Source of the DNA: Nocardioides insulae DSM 17944
GTDB lineage: Bacteria > Actinomycetota > Actinomycetes > Propionibacteriales > Nocardioidaceae
NCBI RefSeq assembly: GCF_000422825.1
Contig: NZ_AUGU01000014.1
Span: 248,001-312,000 of the forward strand
Direction: 5' to 3'
DNA: 64,000 nt
Shown here: in pieces, positions 51,159-60,659 of the stretch
How positions within the stretch are numbered: position 1 is the first letter of the stretch
Layout: the number at the start of each line of letters is the position of its first letter
The notes under the pieces: generated by a model
Told to the model about the DNA's origin: nothing
The model's database searches: none
Seen by the model: the letters and a program-made list of their open reading frames with translations, nothing else
Position numbers and translations under genes: made by a program

Positions 51159-51325
51159 GGATCCATCACGTACAGCTCGCCATCCCTGCACGCGGCGAGC
51201 CGGACGGACGCAGGTTCCACGGGGAGGGAATGGGACCCACCGAGGGGCCCAAGCCGGCCGAGCCGGCGGTCCACGACCCCTTCGGAAATCGGGTGGAGGT
51301 CGTGTTGGTGAACGCCCTAGGCTGA
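51155..51325 (+). pseudogene. Collapsed VOC/glyoxalase-family gene
   Basis: A 56-residue frame starts in an ATGA overlap with the methyltransferase stop. Its first part, MRIHHVQLAIP, is the standard start of a VOC (glyoxalase/bleomycin-resistance) domain with the metal-ligand His, and its last part, HDPFGNRVEVV, is the standard end. A full VOC protein has about 120 residues, so the middle (around 65 residues) is missing, in frame. The two halves meet near GPKPAEPAVHDPFG, where GCCGGC occurs twice within 16 bp. Probably a deletion remnant; a tiny functional protein is less likely. Confidence 0.7.
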
Positions 51326-51506
51326 ACGGGCCGGGAGAGCGCGGGGCCGTGTGGGGAATGGCCGGCACCGGCAGGGTGTTCTCCCGCAGATCCCGGCTTC
51401 ACCTGATCTTCTCCTGACGCACGGCCGGGCTGGGCCAGCGGTCCAGCGCGGTCCCGAACCGGCACCGTCCGAGGTGGCACCGCTGTGCCCGACGACTCGA
51501 GGTGAC

Positions 51507-52991
51507 ATGACCGCCGACGCAGCCCGATCCGCATCGACCCTCCCGACCTCCGTCCGGGCCCGCACGCCGGTGGTGGTCAGGCTGCTGGTGCTGGCGACCT
51601 TCGTGGTGATCCTCAACGAGACGATCATGATCAACGCGATCCCGCGGCTGATCACCGATCTCGGGGTCACCGAGAGCGCGGCGCAGTGGGTCTCGACCGC
51701 GTTCATGCTCACCATGGCCGCGGTCATCCCCGTCACCGGTTGGTTCCTGCACCGGGTCACCACGCGGACGGCGTACGCCACCGCGATGATGGTCTTCAGC
51801 CTCGGCACCGCGGTCGCGGGACTCGCACCCACCTTCGAGTTCCTGCTCGTCGGGCGCATCATCCAGGCCGCGGGCACCGCGGTGATGATGCCGCTGTTGA
51901 TGACCACCCTGATGACGCTGGTCCCGGAGCGGGACCGAGGTCGGGTGATGGGCAACGTGGCGATGGCGATCTCGGTCGCACCCGCGCTGGGGCCCACCGT
52001 TTCCGGGCTGATCCTGCAGGTGGGGTCGTGGCGGCTGCTGTTCGCAGCCGTGCTACCGATCGCCCTCCTGGTCACCTGGGGCGGGCTGCGCCGACTCGAG
52101 AACGTCGGGGAGCCGGAGGTGAGCCAGATCGACTGGCTCAGCGTGATCCTGGCGGCGTCCGGCTTCGGTGGGCTCGTCTTCGGGCTAAGCCGGTTCGAGA
52201 CCGGGGAGATCGGTGCCGCTGGTGGCATCGTCGCGGCCGGGGTCTTGCTGATCGCGGCGTTCGTCGCGAGGCAGCTGTGGCTCCAGCGGCGGGGCGCACC
52301 GCTGCTGGATCTGCGCACCCTCACCCACCCCACCTACGCCAAGGGACTGGCGCTGCTCTCGGTGGCCTTCATGACGATGATCGGCACGGTGATCCTGCTC
52401 CCGCTCTACCTGCAGAGCGTGCGCGGTCTCACCCCGCTCCAGACCGGGATGCTGGTGATGCCCGGCGGTTTGCTGATGGGCCTCCTCGGCCCGACCGTGG
52501 GCCGGGTCTACGACCGCCTCGGAGCCCGGATCCTGATCGTCCCGGGCTCGGTCGGCGTCGTCGCCGCCACGCTGTTGCTCGCCCAGGTCTCGATGACCTC
52601 GCCGTACTGGCTCGTGCTGAGCGCGCATCTCCTGCTGATGGTGTCCATGGCAGGCCTGTTCACGCCGGTCTTCACGCTCACCCTGGGCGACCTGCCGCAG
52701 CCCCTCTACTCCCACGGCAGTTCGATGCTCGGCACCCTTCAGCAGGTCGCGGCCGCCTTCGGCACGGCACTGATGATGACCGTGATGGTGAGCCGGGCCA
52801 ACGTCCTGGAGGACGCCGGCGCCACCCGGGCCACAGCCCAATTGGGCGGCATGCAGACCGCCTTCCTGGTGGCCGCCGGTCTCGCCCTGGTCCTGATCGT
52901 GCTCGCCCTGCTGATGCCCAACCGGACCCGCCGCGGGTCCGAGGCCGAGGACCCGTCGTCCGAGGAGGAGGTCGAGTGCGCCCAGCCCTGA
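51507..52991 (+). CDS. DHA2-type MFS drug-efflux transporter
   Basis: A 494-residue, 14-helix-type MFS pump. VILNETIMINAIPRLITDLG in helix 1, SAAQWVSTAFMLTMAAVIPVTGWF, and the motif GRIIQAAGTAVMMPLL followed by GNVAMAISVAPALGPTVSG (antiporter motif C) match EmrB/QacA relatives. The tail is hydrophilic and acidic. ATG at 51507 has GAGGTG upstream; the longer frame reads through a non-coding leader. It lies after the MarR/Tam locus but 180 bp away, so shared control is unproven. Confidence 0.86.
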   Translation: MTADAARSASTLPTSVRARTPVVVRLLVLATFVVILNETIMINAIPRLITDLGVTESAAQWVSTAFMLTMAAVIPVTGWFLHRVTTRTAYATAMMVFSLGTAVAGLAPTFEFLLVGRIIQAAGTAVMMPLLMTTLMTLVPERDRGRVMGNVAMAISVAPALGPTVSGLILQVGSWRLLFAAVLPIALLVTWGGLRRLENVGEPEVSQIDWLSVILAASGFGGLVFGLSRFETGEIGAAGGIVAAGVLLIAAFVARQLWLQRRGAPLLDLRTLTHPTYAKGLALLSVAFMTMIGTVILLPLYLQSVRGLTPLQTGMLVMPGGLLMGLLGPTVGRVYDRLGARILIVPGSVGVVAATLLLAQVSMTSPYWLVLSAHLLLMVSMAGLFTPVFTLTLGDLPQPLYSHGSSMLGTLQQVAAAFGTALMMTVMVSRANVLEDAGATRATAQLGGMQTAFLVAAGLALVLIVLALLMPNRTRRGSEAEDPSSEEEVECAQP

Positions 52992-53016
52992 CACGGACGA
53001 CGGGTGATCGCCGGCG

Positions 53017-53871
53017 TCAGAGGGTCGTGGCCCCGGTCGGCATGGTGGTCGTGGCGACCTGGAGCACCTTCTTCTCCCCGACCAGCTTCTTCTGCAGGTA
53101 GTTGGCGATCCAGGTGAGGATCAGGTTGGTGATCACGTAGAGCGCGGTGATCACGATCACCGTGGGCACCACGTTCTGGAACTCCTGGGGGAGCTGCTTG
53201 GGGATCTTCGTGAGCCCCACGGGCACCACGATGAGGATCAGGCTGGTGTCCTTGAGCGCCACCACGCACTGGCTGATGATCGCGGGGATCATGATCCTGA
53301 CCGCCTGCGGCAGCAGGATGAGGTTCATCGTCTGGGTCTTGCGCATCCCGATCGCGTACGCCGCCTCGGACTGCCCCTTCGGCACCGCGAGCACACCGGC
53401 TCGGCAGATCTCGGCGAGCACGGCGCCGTTGTAGAGGCTGAGGGCGAGCACCGCAGCCCAGTAGGCGGCCGCGCTGATCGGGAGGTCGCCGAAGACCGTA
53501 TAGAAGCAGAAGACCATCAGCATGATGACCGGCAGCGCGCGGAAGAACTCGACGAACAGCCAGCATGGCCAGCGCACCCAGGCCCGGTCGGAGAGCTTGC
53601 CGACCCCGAAGACGAAGCCGATCACGAGCGCGCCGAGCACGGCCAGCCCCGCCATGCTGAGGGTCTGCCACCACGCCTCACCGATCGCCTGGATGTAGAA
53701 CGGGGTGAGGAACGGCTCCCACTTCTCGTAGGCGAACTGATCGGCGTCGTAGAGCCGCCAGAGCACGATCGCCGCCAGGGCGACCAGGACCAGGACCGCC
53801 AGGACGGTGTAGAGCCGGTGGCGCGCGCGGGTCTTTGGCCCGGGGGCGTCGAAGAGGACGGAAGCAGGCAT
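53017..53871 (-). CDS. gluD: Glutamate-type ABC transporter permease GluD
   Basis: A 284-residue HisMQ-family permease with an N-terminal TM helix before the usual five. The EAA coupling loop is EAAYAIGMRKTQTMNLILLPQAVRIM. It pairs with GluC in the importer. Its ATG shares a base with the GluC stop (TGATG), so expression is coupled. Confidence 0.88.
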   Translation of the reverse strand: MPASVLFDAPGPKTRARHRLYTVLAVLVLVALAAIVLWRLYDADQFAYEKWEPFLTPFYIQAIGEAWWQTLSMAGLAVLGALVIGFVFGVGKLSDRAWVRWPCWLFVEFFRALPVIMLMVFCFYTVFGDLPISAAAYWAAVLALSLYNGAVLAEICRAGVLAVPKGQSEAAYAIGMRKTQTMNLILLPQAVRIMIPAIISQCVVALKDTSLILIVVPVGLTKIPKQLPQEFQNVVPTVIVITALYVITNLILTWIANYLQKKLVGEKKVLQVATTTMPTGATTL

Positions 53872-54554
53872 CAGGCGATCCTCCAGCGGCGCTCCATCGA
53901 GCCCGCGATCAGCGACACGACCTCGACCAGCACGATGTAGCCGATCGAGAAGGCGATGAAGATCTCCAACCGGGCATCGGCGTTGTCGTTGGTCATGGAC
54001 TTCATCTGGCTGGTGGCCTCGATGACGCCGAAGACCGCGGCGACCGAGGTGTTCTTCAGCATCGCGATCAGGGCGCTCGCGGTCGGCGGCACCGAGGCCC
54101 GGAAGGCCTGCGGCAGCACGATCTGGGACATCACGCCGCCGAAGGGCAGCCCGATCGCCCGGGCGGCCTCCGCCTGGCCGAGGGACACCGAGTTGATGCC
54201 CGAGCGCAGCGACTCACACACGAAGGTCGAGGTGTAGAGCGTCAGCGACACCACGGCGGCGGTGAAGAATGAGGTGAAGTCGAACTGCCCGATGTGGACG
54301 TCGACCCAGTTGAAGGTGATCCCGATCCGAGGCGCTGCGAACTGGAAGAAGAAGAAGATCATCGCCAGCGGGGTGTTGCGCACCAGGTTGACGTAGAGGG
54401 TGCCAGTCACCCGCAGCACCTTGACCGGGCCGACCCGCATGGCGACCAGGATCGTGCCCAGGATCAGGGAGAGGACCGCTGAGATGATGAACAGCAGCGC
54501 TGTGTAGGTGAAGGCCTTCCCGATCTCGGGGAGGTAGTCGATGACGGTGTCCAC
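53871..54554 (-). CDS. gluC: Glutamate-type ABC transporter permease GluC
   Basis: A 227-residue HisMQ-family permease with about five TM helices; the EAA loop is QAEAARAIGLPFGGVMSQIVLPQAFR and NLVRNTPLAMIFFFF is the family's helix-2 entry. It follows the binding-protein gene after a 95-bp gap with a strong hairpin, which probably sets its level below that of GluB. Confidence 0.88.
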   Translation of the reverse strand: MDTVIDYLPEIGKAFTYTALLFIISAVLSLILGTILVAMRVGPVKVLRVTGTLYVNLVRNTPLAMIFFFFQFAAPRIGITFNWVDVHIGQFDFTSFFTAAVVSLTLYTSTFVCESLRSGINSVSLGQAEAARAIGLPFGGVMSQIVLPQAFRASVPPTASALIAMLKNTSVAAVFGVIEATSQMKSMTNDNADARLEIFIAFSIGYIVLVEVVSLIAGSMERRWRIA

Positions 54555-54606
54555 GCGGTTCCTTCTCGGGTGGTGGGTGGAGCAGAGCGCTGACGCGCCG
54601 AACCGA

Positions 54607-54643
54607 CGGTCGGCCGGGCCCCTCAGTGGAGCCCGGCCGACCG
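54607..54643 (-). terminator. Intercistronic hairpin between gluB and gluC
   Basis: Perfect 13-bp arms (54607-54619 and 54631-54643; core GGTCGGCCGGGC) with an 11-nt loop start 7 bp past the gluB stop. Such hairpins after binding-protein genes commonly act as partial terminators or protect the upstream mRNA from 3' decay. Confidence 0.7.
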
Positions 54644-54649
54644 GTCAGA

Positions 54650-55543
54650 TCACATGCACTCGTCCATCTCGGGAAGCTCGGGAGCCTCCTCGCCCGAGGC
54701 GCCGAGGGTGGCGTCCCACGCGTCCTGGTAGGCGCCGTCCTCGGAGGCCTCGGTCAGCGTGTCGACGATCCACTGGCACATCTCCGGGCTCTCCTTGGAG
54801 TAGCCGACGCCGATGCGCTCCTCGGAGAACTCATCACCCACGACCTTGAGCATGCCCTCGTTCTGCGAGGCGTAGCCGAGCAGGATGGAGCCGTCGGTGG
54901 ACATCGCCTCGACGGTGCCGTCGAGCACCTTGTCGACGCACTGGGAGTAGGTGTCGAAGCCGACCGGCTTCATGCCCTCGGCCTTGACGTTCTCCAGCGA
55001 GGTCGAGCCGGTCACCGAGCAGACCTCCTCGCCCTGCAGGTCGGCCGGACCGGTGACGTCGGAGTCCTCGGGCACCAGCAGCTGCTGGCCGGTCACCATG
55101 TACGGGCCGGCCTGACCGACGACCTGACGACGCTCGTCGGTGATGGAGTACGACGCCGCCACGAGGTCGACCTTGTCGCCCTCCAGGAAGGGTTCGCGGT
55201 TGTCGGAGACGGTCTCGACGTAGGACACCTTGCTGGTGTCCTCGGGGTCGATGCCGAGGCTGGCCACGAGGATCTTGGCGATCTCCACGTCGAAGCCCTC
55301 GGGGATGTCGCCGCCGGTGGGCATGAAGCCCAGGCCCGGCTGGTCGAACTTCACGCCGACGCGGACGGTGCCGGCGTCCGCGATCTCCTTCATCTTGGTG
55401 CCGTCGTCGAAGTTGTCGGCTGCGTTCTCGGAGACGCTGACGTCGCTGCCGCTGTCGTCGTCGCTCCCGGCGTCGCCGCAAGCCGCGAGGCCGGCCGCCA
55501 GGACGACCGCCGCGGTCACGGCCTTGAGCCTGGTGTAGCGCAT
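54650..55543 (-). CDS. gluB: Glutamate-type ABC transporter binding lipoprotein GluB
   Basis: A 297-residue SBP_bac_3 lipoprotein with lipobox LAAC and Cys22, then an acidic linker. VRVGVKFDQPGLGFM, GFDVEIAKILVASLG, NREPFLEGDKVDLVAASYSIT and the cysteine pair EEVCSVTGST/TYSQCVDKV match actinobacterial GluB. ATG at 55543 has AAGGAGT upstream. It captures glutamate (or a similar amino acid) outside the cell for GluACD. Confidence 0.88.
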   Translation of the reverse strand: MRYTRLKAVTAAVVLAAGLAACGDAGSDDDSGSDVSVSENAADNFDDGTKMKEIADAGTVRVGVKFDQPGLGFMPTGGDIPEGFDVEIAKILVASLGIDPEDTSKVSYVETVSDNREPFLEGDKVDLVAASYSITDERRQVVGQAGPYMVTGQQLLVPEDSDVTGPADLQGEEVCSVTGSTSLENVKAEGMKPVGFDTYSQCVDKVLDGTVEAMSTDGSILLGYASQNEGMLKVVGDEFSEERIGVGYSKESPEMCQWIVDTLTEASEDGAYQDAWDATLGASGEEAPELPEMDECM

Positions 55544-55607
55544 CGTTACTCCTTCATGTCCAGTGCTGTGTCCCAATTGGATGGATCGGTGGTGCGGGTG
55601 GTGCGGC

Positions 55608-56384
55608 TCAGTGCTTGAGGATCTTGCCGAGGAAGTCCTTGGCGCGATCGCTCTGCGGGTTGCTGAAGAACTCCTCGGGGGTGTTCTCCTCGACGATCTG
55701 TCCGTCGGCCATGAACACGACCCGGTCGGCCGCCGTACGGGCGAAGCCCATCTCATGGGTGACCACGACCATGGTCATGCCCTGCTTGGCCAGGTCGACC
55801 ATGACGTCGAGCACCTCCTTGATCATCTCGGGGTCGAGCGCGGAGGTGGGTTCGTCGAAGAGCATCACCTTGGGCTCCATCGCCAGCGCGCGGGCGATGG
55901 CGACGCGCTGCTGCTGGCCACCGGAGAGCTGGGCGGGGTACTTGTCCGCCTGGACGCCGACCCCGACCCGGTCGAGCAGTTGGCGGGCACGGGACTCCGC
56001 CTCGGACTTGCTCTGCCTGCGCACCTTGATCGGCCCGAGCGTGACGTTCTCCAGGATCGTCTTGTGGGCGAAGAGGTTGAAGCTCTGGAAGACCATGCCG
56101 ACCTCGGCGCGCAACTGGGCCAGCGCCTTGCCCTCATCGGGGAGCGGCTGGCCGTCGAGGCTGATCGAGCCGGATCCGATCGTCTCCAGCCGGTTGATCG
56201 CCCGGCACAGGGTCGACTTCCCCGAGCCGGAGGGGCCGATCACCACGACCACCTCGCCCTTGCCGATGGTGAGGTTGATGTCCTGCAGCACGTGGAGCTG
56301 ACCGAACCACTTGTCCACGTGATCGAGGACCACCAGCGGCTCATGCGTGGCAGGGGCGGCCGGTTCGTTCTCAAGCGCCGTCAT
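55608..56384 (-). CDS. gluA: Glutamate-type ABC transporter ATPase GluA
   Basis: A 258-residue polar amino-acid ABC ATPase: Walker [27 protein letters not shown], signature [15 protein letters not shown], Walker [16 protein letters not shown], and switch His in [10 protein letters not shown] at 56384 lies 8 nt from a TAGTGT element; ATG at 56405 with GAGG upstream is the alternative (265 residues). It is first in the gluA-gluB-gluC-gluD operon, the order known from Corynebacterium. Confidence 0.89.
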   Translation of the reverse strand: MTALENEPAAPATHEPLVVLDHVDKWFGQLHVLQDINLTIGKGEVVVVIGPSGSGKSTLCRAINRLETIGSGSISLDGQPLPDEGKALAQLRAEVGMVFQSFNLFAHKTILENVTLGPIKVRRQSKSEAESRARQLLDRVGVGVQADKYPAQLSGGQQQRVAIARALAMEPKVMLFDEPTSALDPEMIKEVLDVMVDLAKQGMTMVVVTHEMGFARTAADRVVFMADGQIVEENTPEEFFSNPQSDRAKDFLGKILKH

Positions 56385-56607
56385 GGCAGATGACACTAAA
56401 CCCATCGAGTGGCCTCGGCCACGACACGTGGGTCTTCGGTGTGGACTGTGATCTGCCTGTGACCTGACGGTACGCCGCATCCGAGCGGTGTGCTGGTTCC
56501 GATCGGCTCGCGGACGCTTCCGCCGGCCTCGCGAGGTGTGCAGCCCTGGTGGTCCGCGCCGGCCCTCCGTCGGGCAGCTTCCGCGTCGGCCGTCGATCGG
56601 ACCAGGC

Positions 56608-57099
56608 TCAGGCTCGGGGCTCGGTCGGACCCTGGTCGAAGATCCGCCAGGGCGCAGTCGTCGAGGCGCGGGTCAGGTGGTAGGCCCACGAGACGGCGCC
56701 CGTGCCGAGCACACCGCCGCCGCGGTACGGGCGCCAGTTCACGGTGAGCCACACGGGAACCACGACGACCTCGTCGGTGGCGCTCAGGCCGTGGGCCATG
56801 GGTGACTCGCTGACGTGCTGGTCGACCACCACATCCGTCAGGCTCTCGACGTCGTCACACCGGCCGGCCACGTCCTCGGTGGACCCCTCGGCGGCCAGCG
56901 CCTCGGCGGTCTCGCAATCGTGTGCGTTCACAGCGTCGAGGAACGTGGTCACCACCGCCTCCGGTGAGGCCTCCGGGGGTGGCATCGCGATGTCCGCGGA
57001 CTTCGGGGGAGGGCGGAACAGCAGGAACGCCGTGATGAGGAGCGCGAGCACGGTCGAGACTGTCGCGATCACGGCGAATCGACCCGGACGGAAGGACAC
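56608..57099 (-). CDS. Hypothetical membrane-anchored protein
   Basis: A 163-residue protein with one N-terminal membrane helix ([21 protein letters not shown]) and an exported domain that begins [28 protein letters not shown]. That pattern is like lipoprotein/NTF2-like (DUF4878-type) domains with a conserved Cys pair (DCETA and GRCDD). GTG at 57099 is supported by GGGAGG about 7 nt upstream; the longer frame overlaps the divergent miaB start. Function unknown. The 223-bp gap before gluA holds no feature I recognise. Confidence 0.7.
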   Translation of the reverse strand: MSFRPGRFAVIATVSTVLALLITAFLLFRPPPKSADIAMPPPEASPEAVVTTFLDAVNAHDCETAEALAAEGSTEDVAGRCDDVESLTDVVVDQHVSESPMAHGLSATDEVVVVPVWLTVNWRPYRGGGVLGTGAVSWAYHLTRASTTAPWRIFDQGPTEPRA

Positions 57100-57269
57100 G
57101 TGCGAATCCTCCCAGCGGGCGACGGGTCGACCGTACTCCCGGGACGGATCTGAGACAGGCGCCGACAGGGCCCCCGGGGGGAACGCCGGGGCACGAGGTT
57201 CGACGGGTGCGGCTCGGATCACTTGCGAGTTCCCGGATGGACCTTGCCCCGCCGTACCCTGGCAGGGTT

Positions 57270-58772
57270 ATGAGCAGCGCCAGCCCCACCTCGCGCACGT
57301 ACGAGGTCCGCACCTACGGGTGCCAGATGAACGTCCACGACTCCGAGCGACTCTCCGGTCTGCTGGAGGACGCCGGCTACACCTCGGCAGCAGACGGTGA
57401 GCAGGCCGATGTGGTGGTCTTCAACACCTGCGCGGTGCGGGAGAACGCCGACAACAAGCTCTACGGCAACCTGGGCCACCTTGCGCCGATCAAGGCGGAG
57501 CGGCCCGGGATGCAGATCGCGGTCGGCGGCTGCCTGGCGCAGAAGGACCGCGACACGATCACCGCGAAGGCGCCCTGGGTCGACGTCGTCTTCGGCACCC
57601 ACAACATCGGCTCGCTGCCGGTGCTGCTCGAGCGCTCCCGGGTGGCCGAGGAGGCCCAGGTCGAGATCCTCGAGTCGCTCGACGTCTTCCCCTCCACGCT
57701 CCCGACCAAGAGGGAGTCGGCCTACGCCGCCTGGGTCTCGATCAGCGTGGGGTGCAACAACACCTGCACCTTCTGCATCGTGCCCAGCCTGCGAGGCACG
57801 GAGAAGGACCGGCGGCCCGGTGACATCCTGGCCGAGATCCGCGCCCTGGTCGCCGAGGGCGTCACCGAGGTGACCCTGCTGGGCCAGAACGTCAACGCCT
57901 ACGGGGTGGAGTTCGGTGACCGGCAGGCCTTCTCCAAGCTGCTCCGTGCCTGCGGTGACATCGAGGGGCTGGAACGGGTCCGGTTCACCTCACCTCACCC
58001 CGCGGAGTTCACCGACGACGTCATCGAGGCGATGGCCGAGACGCCGAACGTGATGCCCTCCCTGCACATGCCGCTGCAGTCCGGCTCCGACCGGGTCCTG
58101 CGGGCGATGCGCCGCTCCTACCGCTCCAAGAAGTTCCTGGGCATCATCGAGCGGGTCCGGGCGGCCATCCCGCACGCCGCGATCACCACCGACATCATCG
58201 TCGGGTTCCCCGGTGAGACCGAGGAGGACTTCCAGGCGACGCTCGACGTGGTGCGGGAGTCGCGGTTCTCCTCGGCCTTCACCTTCCAGTACTCCAAGCG
58301 CCCCGGCACCCCCGCCGCCGTCCTCGAGGACCAGATCGACCCGGCGGTGGTCAAGGACCGCTACGGCCGGCTGGCCGAGCTGGTCAACCAGATCGCCTGG
58401 GAGGAGAACAAGCGCCAGGTCGGGCGCACCCTCGAACTGCTGGTCGCCGAAGGGGAGGGGCGCAAGGACGAGGCGACGCACCGTCTCTCCGGGCGGGCGC
58501 CCGACAACCGGCTGGTGCACTTCGAGGCCGACCTCTCCCGGGTCGACGTCGACGAGGTCCGCCCGGGCGACCTGGTGACGGTGGAGGTCACCTACGGCGC
58601 CCCGCACTACCTGGTGGCGGACGGCCCGGTCCGGGCGGTACGTCGTACCCGGTCGGGCGACGCCTGGCAGGCCCGCCAGGGGCGGCCCGCGGAGGCCCCC
58701 GGCTCGGTCGGATTGGGCATGCCCACCCTCGGCGTCCCCGCCCCGCTGCCCGACGCCCCCGTCTGCGGCTGA
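57270..58772 (+). CDS. miaB: tRNA (N6-isopentenyl adenosine(37)-C2)-methylthiotransferase
   Basis: A 500-residue radical-SAM methylthiotransferase that adds 2-methylthio to i6A37 of tRNAs reading U-starting codons. The N-terminal UPF0004 domain has cysteines in [17 protein letters not shown] and VGGCLAQ, which hold the auxiliary cluster. The radical-SAM cysteines are in [13 protein letters not shown] domain ends the protein, then a Pro/Gly tail of about 40 residues. ATG at 57270 is chosen because family homology begins at [10 protein letters not shown]. Confidence 0.93.
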   Translation: MSSASPTSRTYEVRTYGCQMNVHDSERLSGLLEDAGYTSAADGEQADVVVFNTCAVRENADNKLYGNLGHLAPIKAERPGMQIAVGGCLAQKDRDTITAKAPWVDVVFGTHNIGSLPVLLERSRVAEEAQVEILESLDVFPSTLPTKRESAYAAWVSISVGCNNTCTFCIVPSLRGTEKDRRPGDILAEIRALVAEGVTEVTLLGQNVNAYGVEFGDRQAFSKLLRACGDIEGLERVRFTSPHPAEFTDDVIEAMAETPNVMPSLHMPLQSGSDRVLRAMRRSYRSKKFLGIIERVRAAIPHAAITTDIIVGFPGETEEDFQATLDVVRESRFSSAFTFQYSKRPGTPAAVLEDQIDPAVVKDRYGRLAELVNQIAWEENKRQVGRTLELLVAEGEGRKDEATHRLSGRAPDNRLVHFEADLSRVDVDEVRPGDLVTVEVTYGAPHYLVADGPVRAVRRTRSGDAWQARQGRPAEAPGSVGLGMPTLGVPAPLPDAPVCG

Positions 58773-58838
58773 CCCGCCGCCCCGATCGACCGGCTGCGGC
58801 CAGGGTCACAGGACACCCGGTTCCACCGGCGACTCGAC

Positions 58839-58857
58839 TTAGGTTAGGTTTACCTGA
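58839..58857 (+). promoter_or_regulatory. DtxR/IdeR-type iron box
   Basis: TTAGGTTAGGTTTACCTGA matches 15 of 19 positions of the DtxR/IdeR consensus, with the left half-site TTAGGTTAG perfect. It lies 26 bp before the TTG start of the ferric-siderophore reductase gene, so the five-gene iron locus should be repressed when iron is plentiful. Confidence 0.82.
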
Positions 58858-58883
58858 ATTGTCGCCTGAGTCCGGAGTCCGTC

Positions 58884-60659
58884 TTGCCCCGCACCTCCCG
58901 CCCCCTGCAGATCCACCCCATCGTGCTGCGTCGCGCGGAGGTGGTCCGCGTCGTCGACGTCTCACCCAATCTCCGCCGCCTGACGCTCGCGGGACCAGAC
59001 CTGTCCGAGGGTGAGATGGGCGCCGGGTACTCCCGGCCCGAGTTCCGCTCCGACGGGTTCGACGACCACGTGAAGCTGGTGGTGCCCGGTGCGGACGGCG
59101 CCCTGCCCCGGATCGGCACCCAGGAGGAGAACCGCTTCGCCTGGAACCCCGAGGTGCTCGCCCATACCCGGGACTACACGGTGCGGTCGTGGGAACCCGG
59201 CGCGACGAGCTTCGAGATCGACGTCGTACGACACGAGCAGGGCCTCGCCGCGGACTGGGCGTTCGCGGCGCAGCCCGGCGACGAGGTGCACTTCGCCGGT
59301 CCCAAGTCGTGCGCCCTACGCAACGACGAGGTCGACTGGCACCTGCTGGTGGGCGACGAGACGGCGTTGCCGGCGATCTCCCGCTGGCTCGAGGAGGCGC
59401 CCGAGGGGACGCGCGGACAGGCGATCATCGAGGTGCCTTCGGAGGCGGACCGGGTGAGCGTGCCCTCCAAGGCCGAGGTCGAGGTGACCTGGCTGGTGCG
59501 CGGCAGGACCCCGGCCGGTACTAGCACCCAGCTCGCCGACGCCGTCCGCCGGCTGGTGCTGCCCGAAGGGCGCGGCTATGCCTGGGTCGCGGGGGAGGCG
59601 CTGACGATCGCACCCATCCGGCGGCACCTCCGGCACGGACTCGGCCTGCCCAAGGAGGACGTCGAGGTCTCCGGCTACTGGCGCCGGGCCGCCGACCAGC
59701 CGGCTACCGAACCCGCCGACGACGCCGAGCGGCTGATGCCCATCACCGGCGACGACGAGCCGGCCGACCCCGTGGACGACGTCCACGAGATGAGCGAGCT
59801 GCTGCCTCCCGTGGTGACCCGGGTCGCGGTCACCCTCGGGATCTGCTCGCTCATCGCCGACGGGCACGACACCGCCGCCGCGCTGGCCCGCGAGACCGCG
59901 GTGGCGCAGGGGCGCCTGGTCCCGCTGCTGGACGCGCTGGCCGCCCTCGGCCTGGTCGAGGAGGAATCCGGCCGCTACCGCAACACCGCTCGCGGCGGCG
60001 TACTCACCGAGGAATCGGCGATCGAGCACCTGTCCCTCGACGACCCGGCCAACCGGGAGGCCCTCGCCCTCGTGGACCTCCTCGACGTGCTCCGCACCGG
60101 CGTTCCCGCCGCCCGCCTGGGCGGGCTCGCCCGGCCCCGACGACGCGCCACCGACGCCGCGCTGGACCTGGCGCACCACGAGCGCGCCGCCGAGGAGCTC
60201 CACTACGTCCTCGAACCGCTCGCCGCGCTGGCCCCGGTGGCCGGCGCGCGCACCCTCGCGGTGTACGGCGACGCGGCCGGCCGGGTGGCCGACGCCCTCG
60301 CCGGCGGCCGAGCCGTCCACCTGCCTGGAGACGGCGAACAGCCCTGGCCGCAGCACGACTGCGCGGTCCTGGTCGGGACCCTGGAGGGACGTGACGACGA
60401 GGAGGGGGTCGGCCTGCTCCGTGCGGCCCTCACCGGCGGGACCACCCTGGTGCTGGTCGAGCGCACCAGCGACCGGGCCGCGACCGACGACCACGACGCC
60501 GAGGACGCCCTGGTCAGCCTGGTGGCGTCCGGTCTGCCGCTGCGTTCCGGTGCTGCCGTCGACGAACTGCTCCGCCGTGCCGGTGCCGTTGCCCTGGAGC
60601 ACCATGTCCTGGGCTGGGGGTTCAGTCCGCTCTCGCGCGTGGTCGTCGCGCATGTCTGA
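58884..60659 (+). CDS. Siderophore-interacting ferric reductase fused to an O-methyltransferase-like module
   Basis: A 591-residue protein, about twice the usual siderophore-interacting protein (SIP) length. Residues 1-290 are a SIP: FAD-binding RDYTVRSW near 95, FAAQPGDEVHFAGPKS, LLVGDETALPAISRWLE, AWVAGEALTIAPIRRHL and the terminal VSGYWRRA. It would release iron from imported siderophores by NAD(P)H-dependent reduction. After an acidic linker, residues about 305-375 look like the winged-helix dimerisation domain of O-methyltransferases (GICSLIADGHDTAAALARET, LDALAALGLVEE). Residues about 435-591 follow that family's Rossmann order but lack the SAM glycine motif. TTG start with GGAG 6 nt upstream. 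First gene under the iron box. Confidence 0.83.
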   Translation: MPRTSRPLQIHPIVLRRAEVVRVVDVSPNLRRLTLAGPDLSEGEMGAGYSRPEFRSDGFDDHVKLVVPGADGALPRIGTQEENRFAWNPEVLAHTRDYTVRSWEPGATSFEIDVVRHEQGLAADWAFAAQPGDEVHFAGPKSCALRNDEVDWHLLVGDETALPAISRWLEEAPEGTRGQAIIEVPSEADRVSVPSKAEVEVTWLVRGRTPAGTSTQLADAVRRLVLPEGRGYAWVAGEALTIAPIRRHLRHGLGLPKEDVEVSGYWRRAADQPATEPADDAERLMPITGDDEPADPVDDVHEMSELLPPVVTRVAVTLGICSLIADGHDTAAALARETAVAQGRLVPLLDALAALGLVEEESGRYRNTARGGVLTEESAIEHLSLDDPANREALALVDLLDVLRTGVPAARLGGLARPRRRATDAALDLAHHERAAEELHYVLEPLAALAPVAGARTLAVYGDAAGRVADALAGGRAVHLPGDGEQPWPQHDCAVLVGTLEGRDDEEGVGLLRAALTGGTTLVLVERTSDRAATDDHDAEDALVSLVASGLPLRSGAAVDELLRRAGAVALEHHVLGWGFSPLSRVVVAHV

